A stretch of 64,000 nt of DNA. Origin: Chitinophagaceae bacterium (lineage in GTDB: Bacteria > Bacteroidota > Bacteroidia > Chitinophagales > Chitinophagaceae). The translations under genes were made by a program, and so were the position numbers. The notes below the pieces were generated by a model that worked only from the letters and a program-made list of their open reading frames with translations, did no database searches and was not told the DNA's origin. The stretch is taken from positions 248,001 to 312,000 of the forward strand of contig JAFMJI010000002.1 in assembly GCA_017853575.1 (NCBI GenBank). Reading direction: 5' to 3'. How positions within the stretch are numbered: position 1 is the first letter of the stretch; each line of letters starts with the position of its first letter. Positions 33,307 through 43,806 of this stretch are shown piece by piece.

Positions 33307-35451
33307 ATGAAAAAGTTACTACTCTCCATATTTATATTGTCATTGGCTTTTCATGTGATTGCTCAAGACAAAGTTGAAAAAGCATTAACTGCATTTCCTT
33401 ATCAGGAAATTGCAAAAGCACAATCTTCCATTTCATCCATGTATGCCTTTGAATCCGCTGAATGGAAGAAGATTTTTGTAAGGTTGGATGACGATTCTTT
33501 AAAGCTCGCACCCACCTATGCCATTGCCGCATTTGTGCATGATGCTACAAAATCAGCTTCTACCAAATCTACAGCAGCTACAATTTTGTTAACTGGGTTA
33601 TCAAACGTGAAATCTTTCTATGCAAAAAATTTCATTATACAGCACCTAGGAATACTTGGTGATGAGGCGGCTGTAAAAAAGCTTTCAAAATTGTTGAAGG
33701 ATAAAACTTTCATTGGACAGGCTGCTGCCAGGGCATTGGCATCAATTCATTCTGCTGCATCAATTGCTGCATTGGAAGCTGCATTAGGAAAAGCAACAGG
33801 AGATCAGAAAGCACATATTCAAGCTGCTATAGATAACGCAAAATTTGTATTGCCTGGTTTAACTTCAACTCCTGCCACTCCAAAACCAACCCTCAATTCG
33901 GTTCAGCAGTTATTGAAATTGCAGGACAGAATGCAGGTTGCAAAAGACCCAATCGAGAAATTAAGGGTTTTACATCAAGCAGAATTCATTCCTGGGTTTA
34001 CGTCGTTGATGTTTGTTGGTAAGTTTTTGGATGATGATCGGTTAAAAAAACCGGCCGCTTTGATTGCTGCACGACTTGCCCTGTCTGATCATACTTTAAG
34101 AGGTAGGGCTGTGAGGGAAGTGGTTGAAAAAGCACTTCCATTGATTAGCGGAACTGATAGTGCTGTACTTGTAAAAGCTCTTGCTGCCAGGGCTAAATCA
34201 ATTCCTTATGATTATGGTTTTGAATCTATGTTCAATGGAAAAGATTTGACAGGATGGAAAGGACTTGTGGGCAATCCTATTTCCCGTTCAAAAATGAGTT
34301 CTGAAGAATTACTGAATGCAGAAGCAGAGGCAAATGGAAAAGCAAAGAATGACTGGATGGTTGATAATGGACTTTTAATTTTTACTGGGCATGGAGATAA
34401 TTTGTGTACAGTAAAAAAGTATGGTGATTTTGAAATGTATGTGGATTGGAAAATAACTGAAAAAGGTGATGCTGGAATTTATTTAAGAGGAAGTCCACAA
34501 GTGCAAATATGGGATACCAGTAGAAGAGAAGTAGGTGCTCAGGTAGGGTCAGGCGGCTTATACAACAACAAAACAAACGAGAGTAAACCCACTGTGGTTG
34601 CTGACAATGCGATCAAGGAGTGGAACAATTTCCATATCATCATGAAAGGTGATCGTGTAACTGTTTTTCTGAATGGCATTAAAGTAACTGACAATGTTGT
34701 ATTGGAAAATTATTGGGATCGAAACATTCCAATTTTTGTAAAAGAACAAATTGAACTGCAGGCACATGGAACCTATGTTGCCTATCGCAACCTTTACATT
34801 CGTGAATTACCATCTGATAATCTCACAACAAGATTGACTGCTGAAGAACTCAATGAAGGTTTTGAATCATTGTTTGATGGAAGCAATTTGGATAAATGGG
34901 TTGGAAGTAAAACCAGTTATATAGTAAAAGACGGTACCATTGAAGTGAACCCTACAGGCGGAAGCGGTGGGAATTTATATACTGCTGATGAGTTTGCTGA
35001 TTTTGAGTTGAGGTTTGAATTTCAATTAACTCCTGGTGCTAACAACGGTTTAGGAATACGAGCACCCCTCACTGGTGATGCAGCCTATGTTGGAATGGAA
35101 TTACAGATACTGGATAATGAAGCGCCAGTTTACGCCAAACTTAATCCTTATCAATACCATGGATCAGTGTATGGAGTCATTCCTGCAAAAAGAGGTTACT
35201 TGAAACCAACTGGTGAGTGGAATGAAGAAACCGTTGTTGTAAAAGGTGATCAGGTTAAAGTGATTTTAAATGGTCAGGTCATACTCAATGGAAATATCAA
35301 AGATGCCTCTGTTGATGGAACGGCTGATCATAGAGATCACCCAGGGTTAAAGAATCCAACTGGACATATTGGATTTCTCGGACATGGAGATGTTGTGCGG
35401 TTTAAAAATATCCGTGTGAAGAGAATCGATGTTGCTAAGAAGAAAAAATAA
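33307..35451 (+). CDS. HEAT-repeat protein with two DUF1080 (3-keto-disaccharide hydrolase) domains
   Basis: The 714-residue exported protein has a signal peptide (about 1-19), an N-terminal region of HEAT-like helical repeats (about 20-290, with IGQAAARALASIHSAASIAAL), and two successive DUF1080 jelly-roll domains (about 304-498 and 518-710). Each begins with FESxFxGxxLxxW and contains the family residues around YLRGSPQVQIWD and MELQILDNEAP. DUF1080 members have been linked to hydrolysis or elimination of 3-keto-glycosides formed by Gfo/Idh/MocA oxidoreductases, and this gene directly follows one. I start at ATG 33307, which gives the signal peptide; an ORF upstream from 33271 overlaps the previous gene. 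Confidence 0.88.
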   Translation: MKKLLLSIFILSLAFHVIAQDKVEKALTAFPYQEIAKAQSSISSMYAFESAEWKKIFVRLDDDSLKLAPTYAIAAFVHDATKSASTKSTAATILLTGLSNVKSFYAKNFIIQHLGILGDEAAVKKLSKLLKDKTFIGQAAARALASIHSAASIAALEAALGKATGDQKAHIQAAIDNAKFVLPGLTSTPATPKPTLNSVQQLLKLQDRMQVAKDPIEKLRVLHQAEFIPGFTSLMFVGKFLDDDRLKKPAALIAARLALSDHTLRGRAVREVVEKALPLISGTDSAVLVKALAARAKSIPYDYGFESMFNGKDLTGWKGLVGNPISRSKMSSEELLNAEAEANGKAKNDWMVDNGLLIFTGHGDNLCTVKKYGDFEMYVDWKITEKGDAGIYLRGSPQVQIWDTSRREVGAQVGSGGLYNNKTNESKPTVVADNAIKEWNNFHIIMKGDRVTVFLNGIKVTDNVVLENYWDRNIPIFVKEQIELQAHGTYVAYRNLYIRELPSDNLTTRLTAEELNEGFESLFDGSNLDKWVGSKTSYIVKDGTIEVNPTGGSGGNLYTADEFADFELRFEFQLTPGANNGLGIRAPLTGDAAYVGMELQILDNEAPVYAKLNPYQYHGSVYGVIPAKRGYLKPTGEWNEETVVVKGDQVKVILNGQVILNGNIKDASVDGTADHRDHPGLKNPTGHIGFLGHGDVVRFKNIRVKRIDVAKKKK

Positions 35452-35453
35452 TC

Positions 35454-37280
35454 TTAAGACAAGTTGATCTTCAGGTTCAATTCTTTTAATTGAACGTCAT
35501 CGATAGAAGATGGAGCGTCGAGCATTAAATCTCTACCTGAGTTGTTTTTAGGAAATGCAATGAAATCACGGATGCTTTCGCTTCCTCCAAGAATAGAGCA
35601 AAGCCTGTCGAATCCGAATGCAATGCCTCCGTGTGGCGGAGCACCGTATTCAAACGCACCTAGTAAAAATCCGAATTTATGCAATGCTTCTTCCTTGCTC
35701 ATTCCAAGAGCAGCAAACATTTTTTCCTGTAGTTCTCTCTGATAAATTCTGATAGACCCTCCTCCAATTTCATTTCCATTTAAAACCATGTCATATGCAT
35801 TGGCCTTGATCTGTGCATATGGATGTGAAAGATAATTAGATGCATCCTTGATAGAGGGTTCGTTCTCGATCATTGTACTGATCTGGGAAGGTTTTGGAGA
35901 AGTAAAAGGGTGATGTCTGGCAACCCATCTGTTGTCTTCTTCACTGTATTCAAACAGTGGGAAGTCCAGTACCCACAATAATTTGAACTCATCTTTTTTC
36001 CTCATTCCCAATTGTTCACCCAACTCAAGTCTCAATTCACTCATTGCTTTACGGGTCCTTTCCTCTGAGCCTGCAAGAATCAAAACGATATCGCCTTTGT
36101 TGGATACAGTTGTTTCAACAATTTTTTTCAGTCTCTCTTCAGCATAGAATTTATCAATGCTGCTTTTTACAGTTCCATCTTCATTGTATCGTATATAGGC
36201 CAATCCTTTCATGCCTATTTGAGGACGCTTTACCCATTCTGTAAGTTCATCTAGTTGCTTTCTTGTATATGCTGCACCACCCGGTACGGAAATGGCTAGA
36301 ACAGTTTCTGCTCCATCAAACACTGCAAAATTTGCACCATTGATAAGACCTGAATGATCTTGTTTGTTGAAATAAACGGTAGAGGGTTTTTTCAGGGTAT
36401 GAATCTTCATGCCAAAACGAATATCTGGCTTATCATTTCCAAAATGCCACATGGCATCTTCCCATGTCATCCTTTCTACTGATTCAGTATAATCAATTCC
36501 TTTTACATCTTTGAAAATACGCTTGACCAATCCCTCAAACATATTCAGAATGTCTTCTTGTTCTACGAAAGACATTTCACAGTCGATCTGTGTGAATTCA
36601 GGTTGTCTATCTGCTCTCAGGTCTTCATCTCTAAAACATTTTACAACTTGATAGTACCTGTCATATCCGCTCACCATCAATAATTGCTTGAATGTTTGAG
36701 GTGACTGAGGTAGGGCATAAAACTGGCCTGGATTCATTCTGGATGGCACTACAAAATCTCTTGCACCTTCAGGCGTAGATTTAATAAGGAATGGAGTTTC
36801 AATATCCATGAATTGGTTTTCATGGAGGTAGTTTCTTGCGGAGCGATTGACTGCATATCTTAATTCTAGGTTCTTTTTTACTGCATTCCTTCTGAGATCA
36901 AGATACCTGTACTTCATTCTAAGATCATCTCCTCCGTCTGTATCATCTTGTATGGTGAAAGGAGGAGTAACAGATTTATTAAGGATGGAAAATTCAGTAA
37001 GTTCAATTTCAATTTTACCGGTTGGGATCGTCAGATTTTTATTGCTTCTTTCAATTACCTTTCCCTTTGCTTGCAAGACAAACTCCCTTCCAAGTGGATT
37101 GCTCTCCAGTTGACTGGATAATCCTTCGTTAAACACCAATTGGGTAATTCCATACCTATCGCGTAAATCAACAAATGTGATGGCACCAAATTTTCTGATG
37201 GTTTGTATCCATCCGGCCAGTGTCACATTTGTGCCAACATTTGCCAGTCTTAATTCCCCGCAGGTATGTGTTCTGAACAT
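35454..37280 (-). CDS. aspS: Aspartyl-tRNA synthetase
   Basis: This 608-residue class II synthetase charges tRNA-Asp. It has the N-terminal OB fold ([23 protein letters not shown]), motif 2 ([19 protein letters not shown], about residues 215-233), the bacterial GAD insertion domain (about 300-420), and motif 3 ([10 protein letters not shown], about 560). Length fits the bacterial form. It converges on the DUF1080 gene with 2 bp between stops. A consensus promoter lies 31 bp upstream. Confidence 0.96.
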   Translation of the reverse strand: MFRTHTCGELRLANVGTNVTLAGWIQTIRKFGAITFVDLRDRYGITQLVFNEGLSSQLESNPLGREFVLQAKGKVIERSNKNLTIPTGKIEIELTEFSILNKSVTPPFTIQDDTDGGDDLRMKYRYLDLRRNAVKKNLELRYAVNRSARNYLHENQFMDIETPFLIKSTPEGARDFVVPSRMNPGQFYALPQSPQTFKQLLMVSGYDRYYQVVKCFRDEDLRADRQPEFTQIDCEMSFVEQEDILNMFEGLVKRIFKDVKGIDYTESVERMTWEDAMWHFGNDKPDIRFGMKIHTLKKPSTVYFNKQDHSGLINGANFAVFDGAETVLAISVPGGAAYTRKQLDELTEWVKRPQIGMKGLAYIRYNEDGTVKSSIDKFYAEERLKKIVETTVSNKGDIVLILAGSEERTRKAMSELRLELGEQLGMRKKDEFKLLWVLDFPLFEYSEEDNRWVARHHPFTSPKPSQISTMIENEPSIKDASNYLSHPYAQIKANAYDMVLNGNEIGGGSIRIYQRELQEKMFAALGMSKEEALHKFGFLLGAFEYGAPPHGGIAFGFDRLCSILGGSESIRDFIAFPKNNSGRDLMLDAPSSIDDVQLKELNLKINLS

Positions 37281-37310
37281 ATTAAAAAAATTGGGTGCTT
37301 AAAAAGTGCC

Positions 37311-37341
37311 CAAAGATAGCTCAAGTAGGGGTTTTGGGCAA
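37311..37341 (-). promoter_or_regulatory. Bacteroidota-type promoter of aspS
   Basis: On the minus strand, TTG (37339-37341) is separated by exactly 20 nt from TATCTTTG (37311-37318), a full match to TTG-N19-21-TAnnTTTG. It lies in the 63-bp gap before aspS, so aspS need not depend on the gene upstream of it. Confidence 0.75.
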
Positions 37342-37343
37342 GA

Positions 37344-37787
37344 TTAGTTGTTGTGCTTCAATTCATCCTGATGGATGAGCATCTCGGTTTGTTTTTCAAC
37401 TTTCTCCTCAAAATCAGATCTGTGCATGTAGTAAAGGTAGTAATAGGCAAGAATTAGCAGCCCGATGCCGAATGGTATTATAGAAAATTCCCTCAAGCCG
37501 TAAGTTCCTATCAAATTTTGATCCCATTGAAAAAATTCACCGATCATCCAAGTGCAGTTGGCAGTAATCCAAAAATCAATTGCCAGATTGTGCATGAGCT
37601 CACTCGATACTTTCCTGGTTTGATAAGTTATTAAAATTGCAACTGTTAAAGTTGGAATGATCATTACAAGGGCAGGGTACTTTAAATTAAGTGCCCAACA
37701 GATGTCCTTCAACAACCAAAGTAAGATGTGCAGGTTTTCAACCTTACGGTATTTGTAAGGAATATGATAAATCTTGGATTGCTTCAT
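37344..37787 (-). CDS. Membrane protein of unknown function
   Basis: I do not recognise this 147-residue protein. It has three hydrophobic helices (about 37-57, 69-88 and 100-122) after a basic N-terminal tail, and ends with a hydrophilic tail FEEKVEKQTEMLIHQDELKHNN. No enzyme motif is seen. It lies 17 bp after sucD on the same strand and is probably co-transcribed with it, followed by aspS with its own promoter. Confidence 0.75.
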   Translation of the reverse strand: MKQSKIYHIPYKYRKVENLHILLWLLKDICWALNLKYPALVMIIPTLTVAILITYQTRKVSSELMHNLAIDFWITANCTWMIGEFFQWDQNLIGTYGLREFSIIPFGIGLLILAYYYLYYMHRSDFEEKVEKQTEMLIHQDELKHNN

Positions 37788-37804
37788 CGAGCCTCTGAAA
37801 TAAA

Positions 37805-38680
37805 TTATTTGCCAGACATGGCTGCTGCCATGGTTTTTCCAATATCAGCCGGACTGTCAACTACATGAATTCCACACTCACGCATAATCTTCATTTTGGC
37901 AGCAGCAGTATCATCAGAGCCTCCAATAATCGCTCCAGCATGACCCATTCTTCTTCCTGGAGGTGCAGTCTGACCTGCGATGAATCCTACTACAGGTTTA
38001 GTGCCGTGTGCCTTGATCCATTTTGCCGCATCTGCTTCCATGCTTCCTCCAATCTCACCAATCATGACGATGCCTTTTGTTTCTGGATCATTCATGAGCA
38101 ATTCAACCGCGTCTCTGGTAGGGGTACCAATAATGGGATCACCACCAATTCCAATAGCTGTGGTTACACCCAGGCCAGCCTTTGCAATTTGGTCAGCAGC
38201 TTCGTATGTTAGGGTTCCAGATTTGGAAACAATACCAATAGATCCTTTCTTGAATATGAATCCAGGCATAATACCTACTTTACTTTCATCAGCGGTGATT
38301 ACGCCAGGGCAGTTTGGCCCAACAAGCCTGGTTTTCTTTCCTTCTAGGTAGTTCTTAACCTTCACCATGTCTTGCACAGGAATACCCTCTGTGATACAAA
38401 CCACCAATTCAATGCCAGCTTCCGCAGCTTCTATGATAGCATCTGCAGCAAATGCAGGAGGAACAAAAATAATGCTCACGTTTGCTCCGGTGGTTTTCAC
38501 AGCATCTGCAACTGTATTGAATACAGGACGATCAAGGTGTTTGGTGCCTCCCTTTCCTGGAGTAACGCCCCCTACCACCTGGGTGCCATATTCAATCATT
38601 TGTGTAGCATGAAAAGTGCCTTCTGTGCCTGTGAAACCCTGTACAATAATTTTGGATGATTTGTTCACTAAAACAGACAT
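37805..38680 (-). CDS. sucD: Succinate-CoA ligase alpha subunit
   Basis: This 291-residue TCA-cycle subunit binds CoA and carries the phospho-histidine intermediate. The N-terminal CoA-binding Rossmann fold contains [16 protein letters not shown], then [10 protein letters not shown], and the active-site histidine is in [13 protein letters not shown] (about residues 241-253). The beta subunit sucC is not adjacent, which is common in Bacteroidota. A possible -7 (TATCTTCG at 38704-38711, minus strand) lies upstream. Confidence 0.95.
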   Translation of the reverse strand: MSVLVNKSSKIIVQGFTGTEGTFHATQMIEYGTQVVGGVTPGKGGTKHLDRPVFNTVADAVKTTGANVSIIFVPPAFAADAIIEAAEAGIELVVCITEGIPVQDMVKVKNYLEGKKTRLVGPNCPGVITADESKVGIMPGFIFKKGSIGIVSKSGTLTYEAADQIAKAGLGVTTAIGIGGDPIIGTPTRDAVELLMNDPETKGIVMIGEIGGSMEADAAKWIKAHGTKPVVGFIAGQTAPPGRRMGHAGAIIGGSDDTAAAKMKIMRECGIHVVDSPADIGKTMAAAMSGK

Positions 38681-38703
38681 GGTAAAATCAATATTTTGTG
38701 TCG

Positions 38704-38711
38704 CGAAGATA
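38704..38711 (-). promoter_or_regulatory. Possible -7 element of sucD
   Basis: Read on the minus strand, TATCTTCG differs by one base from TAnnTTTG and lies 23 nt before the sucD ATG. No TTG was found at the correct spacing. The same TTCGC ending is seen before nuoA. Confidence 0.35.
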
Positions 38712-38734
38712 GTAAAAAAGGGGGAGGGGTTCGA

Positions 38735-39547
38735 CTATGAATTTAAAAGTTTATCCATGTCTCGGTCATTCTGAATTTTGCCTTTAACCTCCAGCATTCT
38801 CATGTCTTTGGCATCTTTGAGGAATTCAGAAGCGAAGATGAAATTATTCAGACGCTCATTTTTGCTGAAAATGATCTCAGCATTGCTGCCTTCCCATTCT
38901 TTGTTTCCCTGATACATGTAAATAATCTTATCGCCGATTTCCATCACACTGTTCATGTCATGTGTATTGACAACAGTCGTTATGTTGAATTCTGTAGTGA
39001 TCTCCTTGATAAGTTTGTCGATCACGAGTGAAGTTTGAGGGTCGAGACCTGAGTTAGGTTCATCACAAAATAAAAATTGCGGATTCAACACTATTGCCCT
39101 GGCAATACCTACCCTTTTTTTCATACCACCGCTTAGTTCTGCTGGAAATTTTTTATGCGCTTCGCCAAGGTTTACTCTGTCGAGTACTTCATCAACTCTT
39201 TTTTGTTTTTCTGCTTTGGTTTGATTTGTAAACATGTCCAATGGAAACATGACATTGCTTTCAACAGTCATGCTATCAAACAAAGCCGAACCCTGGAATA
39301 GCATGCCAATTTTTCTTCGCATGATCTTTTTATGATCAGCATCCAGTTGAGTGAAGTTGGTGCCATCATAAATGATGTTTCCTGCATCAGGCTCCAGGAG
39401 GCCAACAAGACACTTCATCAATACAGTCTTTCCGCTTCCACTGGCTCCAATGATCAGATTACATTTTCCTGTTTCAAACGTCGCTGAAACATCTGCGATA
39501 ACTGTCTTGTCCGCAAATCCTTTTTTAATATGTTCAATGACAATCAT
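38735..39547 (-). CDS. mlaF: MlaF-type ABC transporter ATPase
   Basis: This 270-residue ATPase has Walker A (GASGSGKTVLMK, about residues 33-44), the signature LSGGMKKRVGIARA, Walker B FCDEPNSGLDP, and a switch histidine in TVVNTHDM. It lies 9 bp after the MlaE-type permease gene and almost surely works with it. The family moves phospholipids or other lipids between the membranes. The substrate-binding MCE protein (MlaD) is not encoded here. The gene symbol is by family, not by proof of pathway. Confidence 0.88.
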   Translation of the reverse strand: MIVIEHIKKGFADKTVIADVSATFETGKCNLIIGASGSGKTVLMKCLVGLLEPDAGNIIYDGTNFTQLDADHKKIMRRKIGMLFQGSALFDSMTVESNVMFPLDMFTNQTKAEKQKRVDEVLDRVNLGEAHKKFPAELSGGMKKRVGIARAIVLNPQFLFCDEPNSGLDPQTSLVIDKLIKEITTEFNITTVVNTHDMNSVMEIGDKIIYMYQGNKEWEGSNAEIIFSKNERLNNFIFASEFLKDAKDMRMLEVKGKIQNDRDMDKLLNS

Positions 39548-39556
39548 GCTGATGTT

Positions 39557-40294
39557 TTATAATAGGATGGCTGCCAAAATATAATCTGCCAATAAAATCA
39601 TGATACAGCTTGTAACTACGGCAGTTGTACTTGCTCTTCCAATTTCCAGTGCACCACCCCTTACGTTATAACCAAAATATGCTGGTATCGCTGTGATGAT
39701 AAATGCAAATGTATAGGCCTTGGTTAGAGAGAAGGTTACGTTGTATGGTACAAATGAATCCCAAAGACCTCTGTCATAAATTTCATGTGGTAAAATACCG
39801 GTTAAATCTCCAATCATCCTTCCGCCCCAAATACCAAGCGTCATTGCGATGATTACAAGCAATGGTATAGTAATCAAGGCTGCAATAATTTTTGGAAGAA
39901 TCAGGTATGCTTTGGTATTGATACCCATAATTTCTAATGCGTCAATCTGCTCACTGACTCTCATATTTCCCAATTCAGACGAAATCTTACTACCAACAAC
40001 ACCTGCAAGAACAATACAAGTAATTGTCGGAGCAAACTCCAATATTACACTGTCCCTTACAATTTGTGCAATGACAGATCGAGGAATAATTGGACTAACA
40101 AACTGATATGCGGTTTGAAGGGTAGATACTGCACCGATGAAAACAGAAATGATGGATACAATACCCAATGATCCAATCCCGAGTTCAACACATTGGTGCA
40201 TCAATTCTTTCCAATACATGCGCCAATGCTCAGGCTTGGTAAACATGCCTTTGATCATCAGAAGAAACTCACCTAATCTTGAGAAAATGTTCAT
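39557..40294 (-). CDS. mlaE: MlaE-type ABC transporter permease
   Basis: This 245-residue permease has about five or six hydrophobic helices and the characteristic coupling segment MRVSEQIDALEIMGINTKAY (about residues 110-129), the EQIDAL motif being diagnostic of MlaE/TGD1-like permeases. Its ATG overlaps the maeB stop by 4 bp, and it is followed after 9 bp by the ATPase gene. Confidence 0.9.
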   Translation of the reverse strand: MNIFSRLGEFLLMIKGMFTKPEHWRMYWKELMHQCVELGIGSLGIVSIISVFIGAVSTLQTAYQFVSPIIPRSVIAQIVRDSVILEFAPTITCIVLAGVVGSKISSELGNMRVSEQIDALEIMGINTKAYLILPKIIAALITIPLLVIIAMTLGIWGGRMIGDLTGILPHEIYDRGLWDSFVPYNVTFSLTKAYTFAFIITAIPAYFGYNVRGGALEIGRASTTAVVTSCIMILLADYILAAILL

Positions 40295-42582
40295 CCTCTA
40301 TCTGCTTTCCTCATTTTATATTGTGCATCAATGACTGCAATTACCACCATGTTCAAAATGCTTCTGGTTGATGATCCAATTTGCAATACGTGAACTGGTT
40401 TTTTCAATCCCAGCAATACTGGTCCTATGGCATCTGCGCCACCTACTTCCTGCAAGAGATTGTATGCAATGTTACCGGAACTCAGGTTAGGGAATATGAG
40501 TGTGTTCACTTCACCTGCATCAATGAGTTCAGAGAATGGATAACTCTCACGCATTAGATCTCTGTTAAAGGCAACAATTCCCTGCATCTCACCATCAACG
40601 ATCAATGAAGGGTTTTTCTGTTTAACAATCGCTCTTGCATTTCTAACTGTGATTGCTTCAGGTGTATCACTGCTGCCAAAGTTTGAGTAGCTCAACATGG
40701 CAATGCGTGGTGTGATTCCAAATGTTCGTACTTCTTTTGCAACCAGTAATGTAATGTCTGCTAATTCCTCGGCAGTTGGATTGAAATTTACAGTTGTATC
40801 AGCAAGGAACAAAGGCCCTTTTTTGGTCAGCATGATATACATGCCTGCAATTTTGCAAACGCCGTCTTCTTTTCCAATGATTTGGATAGCAGGACGGATG
40901 GTATCTGGATAATTTCTGCTTAAACCTGAAATCATTGCATCTGCATCACCCATTTCCACCATCATGCATCCAAAATGATTCCTATCTCGCATCAGCTTGT
41001 CAACTTCCTGGCTGTTCACACCTCTGCGCTGACGTTTTTTGAAAAATATTTCACCGTATTTTTTTCTAACTTCTTTTTCATCCTGACTTTTCGGATTGAT
41101 GATCTGAATGCCGTCAATACTTATGTTATGCTCTTCTGCCAGTGCCTTGATGATTTCAGGAGTTCCTAATAAAATAGGTATAGCTATTCCTTCGTCTAGT
41201 GCAAGCTGAGCCGCTTTCAAGACGTTGGTGTTTTCCGCATCTGCAAATACAACGCGCTTAGGATCTCTTCTTGCCTTGTTGCCCAATGCCCTCACCAATT
41301 GATTGTCGATGCCCAGTCGTTTATTCAATTCAATTTCATATGCATTCCAATTCGAAATGGGTTTCTTAGCAACACCAGATTCCATTGCTGCTTTTGCAAC
41401 GGCAGGAGAGACTGTGCTGATCAATCGCGGATCCATTGGTTTTGGAATGATGTAGTTGGGTCCAAACGCAATAGTGGATTCGTTGTATGCCATGTTGACG
41501 ATATCTGGCACAGGACTCTTTGTTAATTCAGCCAGTGCTTTTACGGCAGCAAGTTGCATTTCCTGATTGATTTGTGTTGCTCTTACATCAAGCGCACCGC
41601 GAAATATATAAGGGAATCCCAATACATTGTTTACTTGATTAGGGTAATCAGATCTGCCTGTGGCCATGATGATATCCTCTCTGGTTGAAGTTGCATCTTC
41701 CCAACTGATTTCAGGATCGGGGTTAGCCATGGCGAAAACAATTGGATTGGGAGCCATAGACTTTACCATCTCCTTGCTCACAACATTTCCTTTGCTTAGC
41801 CCAATGAAAACATCTGCACCTTTGAAAGCATCTTCCAGTGTCAATTCGCTTTTCTCAACAGCAAAATTTTGTTTTCTTTCATCAAGGTCATTCCTCTTTT
41901 TGTGGATGAGCCCCTTTGAATCAAACATCAACACATTTTCTTTTTTTGCTCCCAATGCAATGTATAGTTCGACGCAGGCCATGGCTGCGGCACCTGCTCC
42001 ATTTACTACAAAGACAACTTTTTTAATATCCTTTCCTTGTATCTCAAGTGCATTTAGCAATGCAGCAGAACTAATGATTGCTGTGCCATGCTGATCATCA
42101 TGCATGACCGGAATATTCATTTCCTCCTTAAGTCTTTGTTCAATATAAAAACATTCAGGAGCCTTGATGTCTTCAAGATTTACTCCACCGAAAGTTGGTT
42201 GCAATGCTTTTACAATTTCAACAAATTTTACTGGATCCTTTTCTGCAATTTCAATATCAAATACATCAATGTCTGCAAAAATTTTAAATAAAACACCCTT
42301 TCCTTCCATCACAGGCTTACCAGCTTCCGGACCAATATCTCCTAATCCAAGTACTGCTGTACCATTGCTGATTACGGCTACCAAATTTCCTTTGGCAGTG
42401 TACTTGTATACATTTTCAATGTTTTCATGGATTTCTTTACACGGTTCCGCAACACCTGGAGAATATGCGAGGGATAAATCTCTTTGGGTTTTTGCTTCCT
42501 TCGTTGGTATGACCTCTATCTTACCTGGTCTGCCTTTTGAATGATATTCCAGGGCCTGTTCTTTTCTGAGTTTCTGTTGCAT
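40291..42582 (-). CDS. maeB: NADP-dependent malic enzyme with C-terminal phosphotransacetylase-like domain
   Basis: This 763-residue enzyme oxidatively decarboxylates malate to pyruvate. The malic enzyme part (about 1-430) has [21 protein letters not shown] and the NAD(P) fold [16 protein letters not shown]; the C-terminal part (about 440-763) is a phosphate acetyltransferase-like domain, thought to be regulatory in MaeB. Length fits the MaeB type. It overlaps mlaE by 4 bp and is 24 bp after the M20 gene. Confidence 0.94.
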   Translation of the reverse strand: MQQKLRKEQALEYHSKGRPGKIEVIPTKEAKTQRDLSLAYSPGVAEPCKEIHENIENVYKYTAKGNLVAVISNGTAVLGLGDIGPEAGKPVMEGKGVLFKIFADIDVFDIEIAEKDPVKFVEIVKALQPTFGGVNLEDIKAPECFYIEQRLKEEMNIPVMHDDQHGTAIISSAALLNALEIQGKDIKKVVFVVNGAGAAAMACVELYIALGAKKENVLMFDSKGLIHKKRNDLDERKQNFAVEKSELTLEDAFKGADVFIGLSKGNVVSKEMVKSMAPNPIVFAMANPDPEISWEDATSTREDIIMATGRSDYPNQVNNVLGFPYIFRGALDVRATQINQEMQLAAVKALAELTKSPVPDIVNMAYNESTIAFGPNYIIPKPMDPRLISTVSPAVAKAAMESGVAKKPISNWNAYEIELNKRLGIDNQLVRALGNKARRDPKRVVFADAENTNVLKAAQLALDEGIAIPILLGTPEIIKALAEEHNISIDGIQIINPKSQDEKEVRKKYGEIFFKKRQRRGVNSQEVDKLMRDRNHFGCMMVEMGDADAMISGLSRNYPDTIRPAIQIIGKEDGVCKIAGMYIMLTKKGPLFLADTTVNFNPTAEELADITLLVAKEVRTFGITPRIAMLSYSNFGSSDTPEAITVRNARAIVKQKNPSLIVDGEMQGIVAFNRDLMRESYPFSELIDAGEVNTLIFPNLSSGNIAYNLLQEVGGADAIGPVLLGLKKPVHVLQIGSSTRSILNMVVIAVIDAQYKMRKADRG

Positions 42583-42606
42583 ACGGCATATTTAAATTTC
42601 AATTGA

Positions 42607-43779
42607 TCAGAGTGTGGCACCTAACGTTGCCATCATCCTCATGCCAATTTCAATTGCATCCTCATCAATATCAAAGGTAGGTGTATGAACACCTGAAATT
42701 ATATTTTTCTTCTTGTTGCCTGTCCCCAATCTGAAGAAACATCCGGCAATTTTTTGAGAGTAATAACCAAAGTCTTCTGCACCCATGCGCAATTCGCCTT
42801 CTTCAACATTGCTAGTTCCAAATGTTTCCGATGCAATGCTTCTTGCTCTTTCGGTGATCACTGGATCATTATATACCGTTGGGTATCCAACATCAATTTT
42901 CAGTTCTATCTCTGCGCCGGTTGATTTAGCAACTCCATCTACCACTTCTTGAATCCTCTTGTGCGCATCAAATCTCCACTTTTCGTCCATGGCCCTAAAA
43001 GTACCCATGAGTTTAACTTCCGATGGGATCACATTTGTGGTGAATCCACCATTGATTGCACAGATCGAAAGCACCGAAGGTGAAAATGGATTCCTGTCTC
43101 TGCTGACAACTTGCTGCAAGGCAACAACCAATTCTGAAGCTGTCAATACAGTATCTGCTGTCAAATGGGGAGTAGCAGCATGTCCGCCTTTTCCTTTTAC
43201 AGTAATATAAATTTCATCAGCACTTGCCATTGATTTACCTGCAATGAAACTTAATTTTCCTGTCTCCAATATAGGATGAACATGCAGTCCTACGATTGCT
43301 CTTGGTGCAGGGTTTTCCAACACACCCTCTTTGATCATAATGCTTGCACCACCTGGATTTTTTTCTTCCCCTGGTTGAAAAATTAGTTTCACTGTTCCTT
43401 CCCAATCTCCCCTGGTTTCATTTAATATTTTAGCAGCACCAAGCAATATGCTTGTATGCACATCATGTCCGCATGCATGCATAACACCTGGAACTGTAGA
43501 GGCATATGGAATATTGTTTTCTTCTTGAATGGGCAATGCGTCTATGTCGGCCCTCAATGCAATTACTCTGTCGGATTTTTTTCCTTCAACCAAAGCAACA
43601 ACACCTGTCTCCGCCATTACTTGATAGGGGATATTTAATTCATTCAGATGTTGCTGTATGAATGTTGAAGTATTAAATTCTTTGTAACTCAATTCAGGGT
43701 GTGCATGCAAATGATGACGAACACTTCTATAAGATTCGAAGTATGCCTTTGATAGCTGTTCTATTTTTTCTTTCAACAT
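42607..43779 (-). CDS. M20-family amidohydrolase (N-acyl-amino acid type)
   Basis: This 390-residue metal enzyme has the M20D layout: a catalytic domain with HACGHDVHTSILLGAA (metal-binding residues, about 102-117) and FQPGEEKNPGGA (about 134-145), a lid/dimerisation domain (about 185-300), and a C-terminal MGAEDFGYYSQ motif. Such enzymes hydrolyse N-acyl amino acids or hippurate-like amides. No signal peptide is seen. It lies 27 bp after secA and 24 bp before maeB. Confidence 0.9.
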   Translation of the reverse strand: MLKEKIEQLSKAYFESYRSVRHHLHAHPELSYKEFNTSTFIQQHLNELNIPYQVMAETGVVALVEGKKSDRVIALRADIDALPIQEENNIPYASTVPGVMHACGHDVHTSILLGAAKILNETRGDWEGTVKLIFQPGEEKNPGGASIMIKEGVLENPAPRAIVGLHVHPILETGKLSFIAGKSMASADEIYITVKGKGGHAATPHLTADTVLTASELVVALQQVVSRDRNPFSPSVLSICAINGGFTTNVIPSEVKLMGTFRAMDEKWRFDAHKRIQEVVDGVAKSTGAEIELKIDVGYPTVYNDPVITERARSIASETFGTSNVEEGELRMGAEDFGYYSQKIAGCFFRLGTGNKKKNIISGVHTPTFDIDEDAIEIGMRMMATLGATL

Positions 43780-43806
43780 GTATTCAGTCGTTATGCTTGA
43801 TGCAAA

